Shown here: piece by piece, positions 17,884-27,498 of the stretch | How the letters are laid out: every line of letters begins with the position of its first letter | How positions within the stretch are numbered: the first letter of the stretch is position 1 | Origin: Bacteroidota bacterium | GTDB taxonomy: Bacteria > Bacteroidota > Bacteroidia > Bacteroidales > NBLH01 | Assembly: GCA_025361565.1 (NCBI GenBank) | Contig: JANYKN010000126.1 | Location: forward strand, 62,001-126,000 | Reading direction: 5' to 3' | DNA length: 64,000 nucleotides | The notes under the pieces: model-generated | Told to the model about the DNA's origin: nothing | Seen by the model: only the letters and a program-made list of their open reading frames with translations | Database searches by the model: none | Position numbers and translations under genes: made by a program

Positions 17884-18648
17884 ATGTCAGTAAAAATTAA
17901 CCGTTTAGCTCTCAAATCACTTTGGAACAGTGAGTACACCATGTTTGTGAGTCAAATTATTGCTATTGTCACTAAGTTTCAACCAACAATCCTGCATCTT
18001 TTAAAATCTTTCGAAAAGATTACTTCATTTACTGCCGTTCTGGCAAAAATAAAGGCACAGGAGCTGAGCAATGCACTCAGCCATCTATTGGATGAGCTGG
18101 ATCATGAACGTGATGTTTTGATTAATGCCATTATTGGCCAGATAAGGGTAATGGGAAAACTGAGTCTGCCTTCTATAGCTCCGCATGTTGTGGTTATGAA
18201 TCATTTTTTCGATATCCATGGTCGCAATATTGCTGAGGCTCCTTACAATTCCGAAACCATGAGAATAGACGGCCTAATGGCAGATTACAATTCCAAACCT
18301 GAAGTTAAGACAGCTGCTGAAGCATTAAATATGAAAATATTATTCGACCAATTGGGCGTTGTAAATACTACATTTGCAACAAATTTTTTGCAAAGGACCA
18401 AAGAAGAATCATTAATAGAAAAAGTAGACACCCGCGCTATCCGTACAGAAGTTGACAATGCAATAATAGAATTCTTTGAATCCTTTGAACATTGCAGCAG
18501 GGAATACGACAAATTGGACTATGCAACACCTGCCAATGAATTAAATAACCTGGTTACTTATTACAAAACACAACTCAAGGCGCGCGCTACCCGCAGAAAT
18601 TCAGGAAAGGATGTAACTACTGAACCACCTATTGATACTCTAAAATAA
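17884..18648 (+). CDS. DUF6261 family protein
   Basis: This 254-residue, predominantly helical protein has no signal peptide. The N-terminus (VKINRLALKSLWNSEYTMFV) and the motif ELDHERDVLINAIIGQI, followed by a second helical half, resemble the Bacteroidota-restricted DUF6261 family, whose function is unknown. A good terminator follows the stop (18664-18699). The neighbours are repeats and LuxR-type regulators, which give no functional clue. The family assignment comes from memory of its typical N-terminal pattern and is moderately secure. The coding status is firm. Confidence 0.7.
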   Translation: MSVKINRLALKSLWNSEYTMFVSQIIAIVTKFQPTILHLLKSFEKITSFTAVLAKIKAQELSNALSHLLDELDHERDVLINAIIGQIRVMGKLSLPSIAPHVVVMNHFFDIHGRNIAEAPYNSETMRIDGLMADYNSKPEVKTAAEALNMKILFDQLGVVNTTFATNFLQRTKEESLIEKVDTRAIRTEVDNAIIEFFESFEHCSREYDKLDYATPANELNNLVTYYKTQLKARATRRNSGKDVTTEPPIDTLK

Positions 18649-18663
18649 TTTCGATTGTGTATT

Positions 18664-18699
18664 AAAAGCGATGTGGGTCAATAGATCTGCATCGCTTTT
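18664..18699 (+). terminator. Rho-independent terminator after the DUF6261 gene
   Basis: The stem AAAAGCGATG (18664-18673) pairs with CATCGCTTTT (18690-18699) around a 16-nt loop, and is followed by a T run. It sits 15 nt behind the stop codon. Confidence 0.8.
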
Positions 18700-18719
18700 T
18701 AATTCTGAACAGTGAACTT

Positions 18720-18970
18720 AAAACCCAGCCTCATTGTGAGCGGAGCGATGCAATCTCCAAACATTTGCTCAACTGCCAATTAATACAAAATGATTCAATG
18801 GGTTATTCATTGGGACTGCTTCGCTTCGCTTGTAGTGACGCTCACCTTTCCTGAATATACCACGTTTGGCTAAGGCTCCCGAATAAATCGGGACAGGTTT
18901 TGCCTTAGTCAGTTATATTCTTGCAGGCTAATCCTGCTTTCATAATTCCGACTGAGGTACAACCTCAGCC
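18720..18970. repeat. Cluster of REP-like palindromes
   Basis: Three inverted repeats are packed in this non-coding stretch. GTGAGCG (18736-18742) pairs with CGCTCAC (18839-18845), enclosing GCTTCGCTTCGCTT-like sequence. CTAAGGC (18870-18876) pairs with GCCTTAG (18902-18908) around a nested CCCG/CGGG. CTGAGGT (18952-18958) pairs with ACCTCAG (18962-18968). They look like the dispersed REP-type repeats of Bacteroidota genomes and fill the gap between the DUF6261 and LuxR-type genes. Confidence 0.6.
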
Positions 18971-18988
18971 GAACAACCATTAGTTCAT

Positions 18989-19783
18989 TCAATAAATCCC
19001 AAGCATTCTGCAATACACAATCAACGCAGTTGTATTAACACAATTTGTCATTTCGAGCATATTCCGTCGGTGAGTATCTACCGTATGTGGGCTAATGAAC
19101 AAAAGATCTGCTATTTGCACGCTGCTTAATCCACGGGCAAGTAGTTGTAACAAAGTTATCTCCCGCTCACTAAACGAACCAAAATCTGTGACAGTTTTGC
19201 TGTAATCATTGAATTTATAAAAAAGCACTTTACCATCCGGCATTTTTATTGCAAGTGTACCATCCTCCTTCTTTTTAAGATAAGTAATATCAGAAAATAA
19301 ATTTATCGAAAATAACGGATTGTAATTAATATCAGCCTTAAAAGTCTTCATATGCTGTAACATTCTGAAATAATAAGGAGTATTTTCAGCAAGTTTATAA
19401 TTAAAATCAAAAAACGCTTCAACTTTTAATCGTTCTCTGGTTATAATACTTCTTGTTGCATTTGCTATGATTGTGCGATGACCTAGCACCAAAAAGTCCA
19501 CCAAATGTTTTGGTATTTGTTGATGGGAATAATTAAAACCTTCACGAATAAATTTATGAGCTGAATGATTGAATCCACGAGATATTATTTCTAAATTAAC
19601 ATGCTCAATTCTTAATTCAACTGCATTAGTAATGGTGGAACCCTGCTTGTTTTGTTTACACATCCGTTCATAAAACTCCAAATCAGCAGGCATACCAAAT
19701 TTAGGAACAACCAAATCCTGATTGATGCTTTTCCAGTTTTCAAGGAAATCTTTGCGCGATTCACCAATATAGATGGTTTTCAA
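18989..19783 (-). CDS. LuxR-type transcriptional regulator (intact copy)
   Basis: This 264-residue regulator has an N-terminal domain of about 180 residues that looks PAS-like but has no recognised ligand. A LuxR/NarL helix-turn-helix (about 198-262) follows, with FSEREITLLQLLARGLSS, QIADLLFISPHTVDTHRRNM and the closing ALIVYCRMLGIY. There is no receiver domain, so it is not a typical two-component regulator. A second, closely similar copy with a stop mutation lies immediately upstream at 19934-20725. Both begin MKTIYIGESRKDFLENWKSI and share the same upstream flank. It may control neighbouring surface-protein genes, but nothing in the sequence proves this. Confidence 0.9.
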   Translation of the reverse strand: MKTIYIGESRKDFLENWKSINQDLVVPKFGMPADLEFYERMCKQNKQGSTITNAVELRIEHVNLEIISRGFNHSAHKFIREGFNYSHQQIPKHLVDFLVLGHRTIIANATRSIITRERLKVEAFFDFNYKLAENTPYYFRMLQHMKTFKADINYNPLFSINLFSDITYLKKKEDGTLAIKMPDGKVLFYKFNDYSKTVTDFGSFSEREITLLQLLARGLSSVQIADLLFISPHTVDTHRRNMLEMTNCVNTTALIVYCRMLGIY

Positions 19784-19933
19784 AGCTAGGTTCTATGTTA
19801 GTTAATTTAATTATCAGTATTTTCCTATAATAACTCTGCGTTCCTTTGCGCCTACTTTGGGGTTCTTTGCGTTTAAATTTGAACCGCTGAGAACCGCAGT
19901 GACAAAGTCACCCCCTGAATGTTTAAACCCATT

Positions 19934-20188
19934 TCAATAAATCCCAAGCATCCTGCAATACACAATCAAAGCGGTTGTGTCAGCACAATTGGTTATTTCA
20001 AGCATATTCCTGCGGTGTGTATCTACCGTATGAGGGCTGATAAACATAATATCTGCTATTTGCCTGCTGCTTAATCCCTGGGATAGCAATTGTAATAAAG
20101 AGACTTCACGCTCGCTAAGCGAACCAAAATCTGTAAATGTATTGCTACAAACATTGAATTTATAAAAAAGTATTTTACCATCAGGCAT
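19934..20188 (-). pseudogene. LuxR-type regulator copy B, C-terminal fragment with HTH
   Basis: These 84 codons hold the DNA-binding part of the broken copy: LSEREVSLLQLLSQGLSS and the helix-turn-helix HTVDTHRRNM, ending in the same ALIVYCRMLGIY as copy A. It stays in the same frame as the N-terminal fragment (20240-20725); only a TGA at 20240-20242 intervenes. An ATG at 20186-20188 could in principle restart translation and give a bare DNA-binding domain. Nothing shows that it does. Confidence 0.75.
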
Positions 20189-20239
20189 TTTAATGGCAAG
20201 CGTACAATCGTCTTTCTTTTTAAGATAAGTAATATCGGA

Positions 20240-20725
20240 TCAAATATTAATAACAAATAATGGCTTGTTGTTTTTGTCAGCCTCAAAAATCTTAATATGT
20301 TGGAACATCCTGAAATATTCCGGTTCATTTTCAGCCAGTTTATAGCCGTAATCCACAAACGCTTCAACTTTTAAACGTTCTTCGGGCTTGCATTTATTAA
20401 CTGTTTCTGACATAATCAGGCGATAACCTATAACAAAGTGGTGGTTTTCTTTTGGTATCTGATTCCAGGAATAATTAAACCCATCATTCAAAAATTTAGA
20501 CGAAGAGTGTTTAAAATAATTCGCAATTCCAACCAAATTAACATATTCCATTTTTAATTCAGCCACATTGGAAATAAACAAACCAAGCTTTTTCTGCATG
20601 GCCATTTTTTCGTAAAACCTCAAATTCTGACACAAACCAAATTTAGGAACAACCAAATCCCGGTTGATGCTTTTCCAGTTTTCAAGGAAATCTTTGCGCG
20701 ATTCACCAATATAAATGGTTTTCAA
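20240..20725 (-). pseudogene. LuxR-type regulator copy B, N-terminal fragment (stop mutation)
   Basis: These 161 codons match the N-terminal sensory part of copy A (18989-19783). At 20240-20242 the codon is TGA where copy A has TTT (Phe) in the stretch SINLFSDITYL. The reading frame continues intact behind it, with no indel, so a single nonsense change splits the gene. The fragment would lack the DNA-binding domain. Confidence 0.8.
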
Positions 20726-20881
20726 AGCTAGGTTCTATGTTAGTTAATTTAATTATCGGTATTTTCTATAATAACTCTGCGTTTCTTTGCGCCTGCTTTG
20801 CGCCTGCTTTGCGGTTCTTTGCGTTTAAATTTTAACCGCCGAGAACCGCAGAGTTTTAGCAGAGAACCGCAAAGTCATATT

Positions 20882-21739
20882 TTATTGACCTATAAATTGT
20901 TCCAAAAGGGTGTTAATAACTTCAGGATTCTCCAAATGCGGATAATGCCCTGCATTTTCAACCACTTGTATTTTATTGCGCCATAGCGTAGGTATTTCCT
21001 GCCTTTCAAGGTAATCTATGCTAATGAATGGGTCATTTTTTCCTTCAACTATAGCTACCGGTAATTTGGTAGAACGGAGAAATTGCTTGTGCCCAACATA
21101 AAACTGAGGGTTGGCAATAGATGTAACAATACCGGTCCGCAACAATGGATCGGTAATTTCCAAGCCTTCAATTACAGATGCTACTTCCTGATGGTTAGGA
21201 TTGTAAAAACCAGCTTTGGCTAGTGCTTCACGTTCCGTTGCACTTAAATTTTGCTGATAAAAAAGCCCCATGATTGGGTTTGGCAATGCAGCCTGGGCCA
21301 ATTCTTCGGCCTTATCAACCAACAAAAGACCGGAAAGAAAAAATCCTTTTATGTGCGAGGAATCCTTAAGCACAGCATACAATGCAGCATTTGAACCCAA
21401 CGAATGGCCAACCAACCAGCAAGGTGTATTGAGCGAACCAATGACTTCCAGAACCAATTGTGATAAACCTTCAAAGCTATATGTTTTTTGAGGTTCGTTG
21501 GCGAAGGCAGAATTTCCACAACCCGGAAAATCAAAAGCCACCAGGTGATGTTTTTTCCCAAAATCACTTAAAAGTTGGTTTTTAAAGTTTCCGGCATTTG
21601 ATGAATTGCCATGTACCATTAGAACGGTTTCACCTTTGCCTGAGCTTTCGTAAAAAGCAATTTTTTGTCCTGCAATCTCTTTATAATATGAAGGTTGCAG
21701 GTCCTTCATTTTAAGATTTTCATTTTCGGATGTTTTCAA
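20882..21739 (-). CDS. Alpha/beta hydrolase
   Basis: This 285-residue cytoplasmic hydrolase has a complete Ser-His-Asp triad. The oxyanion segment HGNSS is at 43-47, the nucleophile elbow GHSLGS has Ser113, Asp236 lies in GKNDPF, and His265 lies in AGHYPH. The lid region is at about 150-210. The fold is that of esterases, haloperoxidase-like and epoxide-hydrolase-like enzymes, and no substrate can be inferred. An internal ATG (21709) could be the true start because MKDLQPSYYK begins the conserved part. The gene lies directly upstream of the duplicated LuxR-type genes in the same orientation. A possible link between hydrolase and regulator is only inference. Confidence 0.88.
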   Translation of the reverse strand: MKTSENENLKMKDLQPSYYKEIAGQKIAFYESSGKGETVLMVHGNSSNAGNFKNQLLSDFGKKHHLVAFDFPGCGNSAFANEPQKTYSFEGLSQLVLEVIGSLNTPCWLVGHSLGSNAALYAVLKDSSHIKGFFLSGLLLVDKAEELAQAALPNPIMGLFYQQNLSATEREALAKAGFYNPNHQEVASVIEGLEITDPLLRTGIVTSIANPQFYVGHKQFLRSTKLPVAIVEGKNDPFISIDYLERQEIPTLWRNKIQVVENAGHYPHLENPEVINTLLEQFIGQ

Positions 21740-22185
21740 AACAGCTAATTTTAGAAGGTGACAAATATTGATTTTTTAATTTTAAGCATTAAAAAATACT
21801 CAAACTGAGTATTGTCAGTAAAATCATTTAACTACACTTTTGCCTTAACAATTAGGATGAACTCACAGTGGAATTGTAAAATTTTTAGATAGCATATCTA
21901 AAGGTGAAATTACTATGACCATCTATGAACTTATGTAAATACGTTGATAAAGATAAAAGAATAACTGAAAAATCAAAATTTACTTATCCAGATTGGAACC
22001 TGATTTTTTGAACAAACACGCCGCTTTGATTAACCGTGATCCTTATGGGGTCAGGCTTTACGCATGCTATATTTTTGATTTGGCCTGAAATTATTATTTA
22101 GAAAGCTGAATTGGGAGTAGGAAAAGTGTGGGTAGAAATGTAGAATAATCATCAATACAGAAATTCTTAAATATTATTTATAAAT
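21740..22185. other. Divergent intergenic region with the palindromic promoter module
   Basis: This is 446 nt between the hydrolase (minus) and the large T9SS cargo (plus). It carries the promoter/operator at 21795-21842. The predicted transcript leader from about 21849 to 22185 is some 337 nt and contains no recognised gene. Weak minus-strand -7-like sequence CAAATATT (21762-21769) might serve the hydrolase. Confidence 0.5.
21795..21842 (+). promoter_or_regulatory. Palindromic operator overlapping a promoter, copy 1
   Basis: The palindrome AATACTCA-AAC-TGAGTATT lies at 21795-21813, and its right end forms the -33 TTG (21812-21814). A 20-nt spacer leads to CACTTTTG (21835-21842), a -7 element close to TAnnTTTG. 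The same 19-bp palindrome and identical spacing recur at 26258-26305. A dimeric regulator binding here would directly affect RNA polymerase. Confidence 0.7.
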
Positions 22186-25100
22186 ATGAAAAAACGACAA
22201 CTATTTTTCACGCTCCTGCTAATAACGGCATTGAGTTTTTACAGTGCAAAAGCTCAGTACACTAAGGTATATGACTTTATGGGCGGCGCAGCATTTACTG
22301 GTTCAAACCCACAGTATGACCAGAATTTAATTTCCGATGGCACTTATTTGTATGGAATGACATATACAGGGGGCGTAAATAATCAAGGGACTGTGTTCAA
22401 AATAAAAATCAATGACAATACCTATACCAAAATATTGGACTTTTCAACAGTTACAAATGGAAGCACTCCTCTTGGCTCCCTTATTTCTGACGGTACTTAT
22501 CTTTATGGTTTGGCTTTCGGTGGGGGCTCTACCGGTGCTGGGACTGCATTCAAAATAAAAATCAGCGATAATTCGTTCACCAAAATATTGGACTTTAATT
22601 GGACAAATGGAGGAAATCCTTATGGTTCTTTTATTTCCGATGGTACTTATCTTTATGGAACAACACGAACTGGAGGTACAAATAATGGAGGAACAGTATT
22701 TAAAATAAAAATAAGCGACAATTCGTACACTAAAATATTCGACTTCGCATGGACACCAGGTGCTTATCCTCAAGGTTCTCTTATTTCCGATGGCACTTAT
22801 CTATATGGCATGACTCATGATGGGGGCATTAACGGTGTAGGAACTGCGTTCAAAATAAAAATAAGCGACAATAGCTTTACCAAAATATTGGATTTTGAAA
22901 GTGCTGCAAACGGTGCTAATCCTATGAGTTCTCTAGTTTCTGATGGTATTTATCTATATGGTATGGCACAGAATGGCGGCACAAATAGTGCGGGAACAGC
23001 ATTCAAAATAAAAATAAGCGATAATACTTATACCAAAATGTTGGATTTTACAGGTTCAAATGGAATTTATCCTTATGGTTCTCTTGTTTCTGATGGTCCT
23101 TATCTATATGGTATGACTCACGATGGGGGCACTTTCGGTGTGGGAACAACCTTCAAAATTAATATTAGCGATAATTCTTATACCAAAATTTTGGACTTTA
23201 CAGGTACTACCAATGGAAGTAGACCTTTTGGTTCCCTTATTTCTGATGGCACTTATCTATATAGCATGACACAAACTGGAGGTACAAACAATTTGGGAAC
23301 CGTGTTCAAAATAAAAATAAGCGATAATTCATACATCAAAATATTGGATTTTGGAGGAAATGCTCCAAATGGCAGTAGTCCTAATGGTTCCATTATTTCC
23401 GATGGTACTTATCTATATGGCATGGCACAAACTGGAGGTACAAACAATTTGGGAACTGCGTTCAAAATAAAAATAAGCGACAATACCTACACCAAAATAT
23501 TGGATTTTGCTGGTACTGCCAACGGAAGTTATCCAAATGGCTCTCTTTTTTCCGATGGTACTTTTCTGTATGGTATGACATATGGTGGAGGGATAAATAA
23601 TGTGGGAACAATATTTAAATTAAAAATCATCGACAATAGCTATACCAAAATATTGGATTTTGCAGGTGCTGCAAATGGAAGTAATCCTTATGGCTCTCTT
23701 ATTTCCGATGGTACTTATCTATATGGAATGACAAGAGTCGGGGGAACAAATAATTTGGGAACTGTATTTAAGATAAAAATCAGTGATAATGCGTACACTA
23801 AAATATTGGATTTTGTCGGAACTTTAAACGGAAGTTATCCTACAGGTTCTCTAATTTCAGATGGTGCTTATCTTTATGGTCTGACAAGTAATGGTGGCAC
23901 AAGCGGTTATGGAACCTCATTTAAAATAAAAATCAGCGATAATTCGTATACCAAAATATTTGACTTTACCGGAATAGCAAACGGAATAGGTCCTTATGGT
24001 TCTCTTGTTTCTGATGGTACTTATCTTTACGGAATGACACAGCAAGGAGGTACAAACAATATGGGAAACACATTTAAAATAAAAATTAGCGACAACACCT
24101 TTACCAAAACATTTGACTTTGCCGTTGCTGCAAACGGAGGTTATCCTTTGGGCTCTCTAATTTCTGATGGTACTTATTTATATGGAATCACACCTAATCG
24201 AGGCACAAATGATATGGGAACATTATTTAAACTAAAAATCAGCGATAACACTTTTACCAAATTGATGGACTTTGCAGGTGCTACCAGCGGAAGTAATCCA
24301 TCTTACACACAATTAATAATAAACGGGTCTTTTTTATATGGAATGACACCTAACGGAGGTATTTCAAATTTGGGTACTGTTTATAAATACCAAATTTATT
24401 ATCCCGAAATTAATGTAAAACAAGGTGTAGCAAACATACTCGACAATACCGGAACTTTTGATTTTGGCAGCGTAGATGCAGGCACTCCACAAACCATAAC
24501 TTTTACTGTTGAAAATCTTGGAATAGATGCCTTACATATAACTGGTACACCCAAAGTAGTGGTTTCGGGCACAGGTTTTACATTAGCCAGCGATGCCCCT
24601 GCAACCATTAATGCTACAGGAGCTGCAACTTTCCAGGTTACATTTACACCCAATGCAGGCGGTGCATTCAATGGCACAATCAGTATCGACAATGATGATG
24701 CCGACGAAAACCCTTACAATTTTGCAATAACTGGCACAGGCGTAAAGCTGGACCAAGCCATTTCATTCAGCGCATTAAGCACAAAAACCTATGGCGATGC
24801 TCCTTTTACCGTTTCCGCAACAGGCGGTGGCTCAGGCAACCCGGTTTTTTTTACCAGTCAGGATAATACCATTGCCACTTGCACAGGCACAAATGGCGAA
24901 ACCATCACAATTTTAAAAGCAGGTACAGTTAAAATTTATGCCAACCAGGCAGGCAATGCAAGTTATAATGAGGCAGCACAAGCTGAACAAACGCTGACAA
25001 TCAATGCCATGCCAATAACAGTTACAGCAAATACCAGCCAAAGCAAGGTTTATGGAAATACCGACCCAGCATTTACATATGGCGTATCACCAGCTTTGGT

Positions 25101-26004
25101 AAGCGGTGATGCTTTTTCAGGCTCACTGAGCCGTGCAACTGGTGAGGGAGTTGGTTCATATTCCATCATTCAGGGTACTTTGGATGCAGGGTCCAATTAT
25201 AGCATCACATTTGTTGGCGACAATTTTGCAGTAACAGCCAAAACTTTGAGCATAGACGGTGTAACTGCCGGCAACAAAGAATACGACGGAACAATCTCTG
25301 CAATTTTGACAGGCGGAAGCTTAACAGGCGTCATAAACAGCGATGTGGTTGATTTAAATGCAGGTACGGGTTCGTTTTTGGACGCAAACGTTGGAACAGG
25401 AAAAACGGTTACCGCTTCAAACTATACCATTTCGGGAAAAGGCGCAGTGAACTATTCCGTGGCACAACCAACAGGACTTACTGCTGATATAACCGCAGCC
25501 ACTCCAACAATAACCTGGAACAACCCAGTTGATATAAAAAGCGGTACAGCCTTGAGCGCAACCCAGTTAAATGCAACGGCCAATGTTCCCGGTACTTTTG
25601 TTTATACGCCAGCTTCAGGAACAGTTTTAAGCGTAGGTGCCATCCAAGATCTGAAAGCAGACTTTACACCAACCGATGCCACTAATTATAATACGGCAAG
25701 CAAAACGGTACAGATCAATGTTACCCAGTCTACCGGATTTGTGGAGCTGGCTGAGAACAGTGTTTCAATTTTTCCAAACCCTGCAAGTAATATCGTTTCA
25801 ATTTCGGGATTGTCTGCCTTTGCATCAAGCAAAAACATTCAAATGTTGGTTGTTGATATCCATGGCAAAACCATGCTTTCAAAAACAATCAAAAACACAA
25901 GCGAAAAGGAAATGCTTGATATAAGTTCGCTAGCAAAAGGGATCTATTTTGTCCATCTGCAAACGGACACGGAAAGGATTGTGAAACGGATAGTTAAGGA
26001 ATAA
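22186..26004 (+). CDS. T9SS-secreted repeat protein (Gloeo_Verruco repeats, MBG/YDG domains, sorting domain)
   Basis: This is a 1272-residue exported protein. A signal peptide (1-24) is followed by 14 tandem repeats of about 50 residues (about 45-735). Each repeat carries SDGTYLYGM, then [17 protein letters not shown] and YTKILDF; this is the TIGR03803 type and forms a beta-propeller-like array. Then come a choice-of-anchor/HYDIN-like domain (about 745-855), MBG and YDG-type beta domains (about 858-1115), and an Ig-like domain (about 1120-1190). Last is a type IX secretion C-terminal sorting domain (about 1200-1272) starting [10 protein letters not shown]. It is therefore moved by T9SS and anchored or released at the surface. 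The Ig-like domain is closely repeated in the lipoprotein at 26531. An operator-promoter module precedes it. Confidence 0.92.
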   Translation: MKKRQLFFTLLLITALSFYSAKAQYTKVYDFMGGAAFTGSNPQYDQNLISDGTYLYGMTYTGGVNNQGTVFKIKINDNTYTKILDFSTVTNGSTPLGSLISDGTYLYGLAFGGGSTGAGTAFKIKISDNSFTKILDFNWTNGGNPYGSFISDGTYLYGTTRTGGTNNGGTVFKIKISDNSYTKIFDFAWTPGAYPQGSLISDGTYLYGMTHDGGINGVGTAFKIKISDNSFTKILDFESAANGANPMSSLVSDGIYLYGMAQNGGTNSAGTAFKIKISDNTYTKMLDFTGSNGIYPYGSLVSDGPYLYGMTHDGGTFGVGTTFKINISDNSYTKILDFTGTTNGSRPFGSLISDGTYLYSMTQTGGTNNLGTVFKIKISDNSYIKILDFGGNAPNGSSPNGSIISDGTYLYGMAQTGGTNNLGTAFKIKISDNTYTKILDFAGTANGSYPNGSLFSDGTFLYGMTYGGGINNVGTIFKLKIIDNSYTKILDFAGAANGSNPYGSLISDGTYLYGMTRVGGTNNLGTVFKIKISDNAYTKILDFVGTLNGSYPTGSLISDGAYLYGLTSNGGTSGYGTSFKIKISDNSYTKIFDFTGIANGIGPYGSLVSDGTYLYGMTQQGGTNNMGNTFKIKISDNTFTKTFDFAVAANGGYPLGSLISDGTYLYGITPNRGTNDMGTLFKLKISDNTFTKLMDFAGATSGSNPSYTQLIINGSFLYGMTPNGGISNLGTVYKYQIYYPEINVKQGVANILDNTGTFDFGSVDAGTPQTITFTVENLGIDALHITGTPKVVVSGTGFTLASDAPATINATGAATFQVTFTPNAGGAFNGTISIDNDDADENPYNFAITGTGVKLDQAISFSALSTKTYGDAPFTVSATGGGSGNPVFFTSQDNTIATCTGTNGETITILKAGTVKIYANQAGNASYNEAAQAEQTLTINAMPITVTANTSQSKVYGNTDPAFTYGVSPALVSGDAFSGSLSRATGEGVGSYSIIQGTLDAGSNYSITFVGDNFAVTAKTLSIDGVTAGNKEYDGTISAILTGGSLTGVINSDVVDLNAGTGSFLDANVGTGKTVTASNYTISGKGAVNYSVAQPTGLTADITAATPTITWNNPVDIKSGTALSATQLNATANVPGTFVYTPASGTVLSVGAIQDLKADFTPTDATNYNTASKTVQINVTQSTGFVELAENSVSIFPNPASNIVSISGLSAFASSKNIQMLVVDIHGKTMLSKTIKNTSEKEMLDISSLAKGIYFVHLQTDTERIVKRIVKE

Positions 26005-26031
26005 GAAGAAAAGCAAGTATTGGAATTGAAT

Positions 26032-26074
26032 CAAAACCCCTGAATTTTAAAAGTTTAGGGGTTTTGTTTGTTTT
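26032..26074 (+). terminator. Terminator after the T9SS cargo gene
   Basis: CAAAACCCCT (26032-26041) pairs with AGGGGTTTTG (26057-26066), with a T-rich tail TTTGTTTT. It lies 28 nt behind the stop. Confidence 0.8.
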
Positions 26075-26154
26075 AATCAATATGTCCATGCGGTTAAGAC
26101 TAGAATTGAATCCATTCAATAAGTTGAAAGCCCTTGAAGCGGTTGAGCAGGAAC

Positions 26155-26184
26155 CACTTCGAGGATATCTAATCGCTCGAAGTG
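26155..26184. repeat. CTTCGAG/CTCGAAG inverted-repeat element, copy 2
   Basis: Perfect 9-bp arms CACTTCGAG (26155-26163) and CTCGAAGTG (26176-26184) flank a 12-nt loop. It belongs to the family also found at 9497, 28283 and 34158. Confidence 0.7.
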
Positions 26185-26257
26185 TTCATGAATTCAAAAG
26201 ACATTCAATTTCCAAATAACTTTGATATTGAATTATTTGTAAAATTTATCATCTAAA

Positions 26258-26305
26258 AATACTCAAACTGAGTATTGACCATGAATTGATTTCACCTCAC
26301 CTTTG
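26258..26305 (+). promoter_or_regulatory. Palindromic operator overlapping a promoter, copy 2
   Basis: The palindrome at 26258-26276 is identical to the one at 21795-21813. Its end gives the TTG at 26275-26277, followed by a 20-nt spacer and CACCTTTG at 26298-26305. The sequence outside these elements differs between the two copies, so the palindrome and promoter boxes are conserved in their own right rather than by recent duplication. Confidence 0.72.
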
Positions 26306-26530
26306 TAATAACAAATTGAAATAGCTCCAGGTGGTAATGTATCGTTTGTAAATAAGTTGTCTAAAAAGCAAAATATGCATTACTCACCGAAGAGTTTATC
26401 CAAATTGCATTTATGCAGCCTAAATAAATAGTGAGGAATCAATGCTACAAAACCGTCAATGATTTGATTTTTAACATATATGCCACCTTATTATACTTAA
26501 AATAATTAATTATTAACTAATACAAATTTT

Positions 26531-27433
26531 ATGAAAAAAGCAATTTTATTCACTTTTTTAGCAATGCTTACCATTGCAAGTTTTAATTCATGCACAAAAG
26601 ATCCTATAACACCAACAAAAAAAGATCCTGTAATTACCTGGACAAACCCTGTTGATATAACTAATGGAACTTTGCTTAGTGCTACACAACTCAATGCTAC
26701 AGCCGATGTACCAGGTACTTTTGTTTATACACCTGCACTTGGTACAAACCTAAGTGAAGGTGCTAATCAAAACCTAAAAGTTGATTTTACACCCTCGGAT
26801 GCTACAAGTTACAATACCGCGAGTAAAACAGTATCTATTAATGTAACAAAAAATGAGCTATTGGGTATTGCCAAAATAAAAACTGTTACTTATACAACCA
26901 CAGAGTATGTTGGCTATGAGGTCGACACTTATCAATATGATACTCAAGGAAGAGTTACAAGAGTCGATTTTACCGATGGAGTAGAAAATGATTTCGAAAC
27001 ATTTGAATATCCAAATTCAACAACAGTAATTGAAAAATGGGGATCGGATGCATATACTTACACATTAAATGCAACGGGACAAGCAATACAATATGTAGAA
27101 TCAGGCTCTAGTACAAACACTTATTATTATACCTATGATAGTGATGGTTTTATGAGTAATGGAAATTTTAGGGTTGTTGTAAATGGCAATATTGTTAGCG
27201 ATGGCGGTACTACCTATGAATATGATTTGACTAAAATAAATACCATTGGGGATAAGAACATGGGGCTGGGATTTTATGGAAATGACGACAAAAATCTTAT
27301 AACAAAAGAAACCAACGGTGCATACATAGTTACTTATACCTATGAATTTGATGCAAAAGGCAGGGTTTCAAAACAAACAGCTGACTATAGTGGTCTAAAC
27401 ACTGATTATTTGGTATTTACGTATACTGATTAA
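26531..27433 (+). CDS. Lipoprotein with Ig-like domain and YD-type C-terminal domain
   Basis: This is a 300-residue lipoprotein. The signal peptide MKKAILFTFLA ends in the lipobox FNSC (Cys about 22). Residues about 36-115 are an Ig-like domain ([32 protein letters not shown]) nearly identical in pattern to the penultimate domain of the T9SS cargo at 22186. Residues about 118-300 form the tyrosine-rich YD/DUF4595-like domain shared with the genes at 15103 and 27499. The promoter module at 26258-26305 drives it. The next gene begins 65 nt later with an almost identical signal peptide, so the two are likely cotranscribed tandem paralogues. Ligand and role are unknown; cell-surface location is likely. 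Confidence 0.82.
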   Translation: MKKAILFTFLAMLTIASFNSCTKDPITPTKKDPVITWTNPVDITNGTLLSATQLNATADVPGTFVYTPALGTNLSEGANQNLKVDFTPSDATSYNTASKTVSINVTKNELLGIAKIKTVTYTTTEYVGYEVDTYQYDTQGRVTRVDFTDGVENDFETFEYPNSTTVIEKWGSDAYTYTLNATGQAIQYVESGSSTNTYYYTYDSDGFMSNGNFRVVVNGNIVSDGGTTYEYDLTKINTIGDKNMGLGFYGNDDKNLITKETNGAYIVTYTYEFDAKGRVSKQTADYSGLNTDYLVFTYTD

Positions 27434-27498
27434 TCGAATTTGTAAATATTTGGATAAATAACCTAACTAATTAATTATTAACATTTAATATAAATTTT

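Larger units (their letters stand above)
18985..20877. repeat. Tandem duplication of a LuxR-type regulator gene with its 5' flank
   Basis: Two units of about 943 bp lie head to tail: unit A 18985-19925 and unit B about 19926-20877. Coding sequence and upstream flank are both duplicated, including the GC-rich inverted repeat (CTCTGCG..TTTGCG with AACCGC..GAACCGCAG) at 19834-19900 and 20774-20874. Unit B's flank is longer by an extra short repeat. Confidence 0.85.
26005..26530. other. Intergenic region with terminator, inverted repeat and second palindromic promoter
   Basis: These 526 nt contain a terminator (26032-26074), an inverted repeat (26155-26184) and the palindromic promoter (26258-26305). 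A leader of about 219 nt precedes the lipoprotein at 26531. No gene was recognised in it. Confidence 0.6.

Noticed and set aside
11103-20242. Reassigned stop codons (TAA or TGA read as amino acids)
   Set aside because: Two different stops are involved. Both TAA and TGA end many intact genes in the window, so separate nonsense mutations or errors are simpler.
22444-22773. Antisense reading frame inside the repeat region of the T9SS cargo
   Set aside because: It mirrors the repeats of the real gene on the other strand and recurs only because of the repeat period; no independent support.
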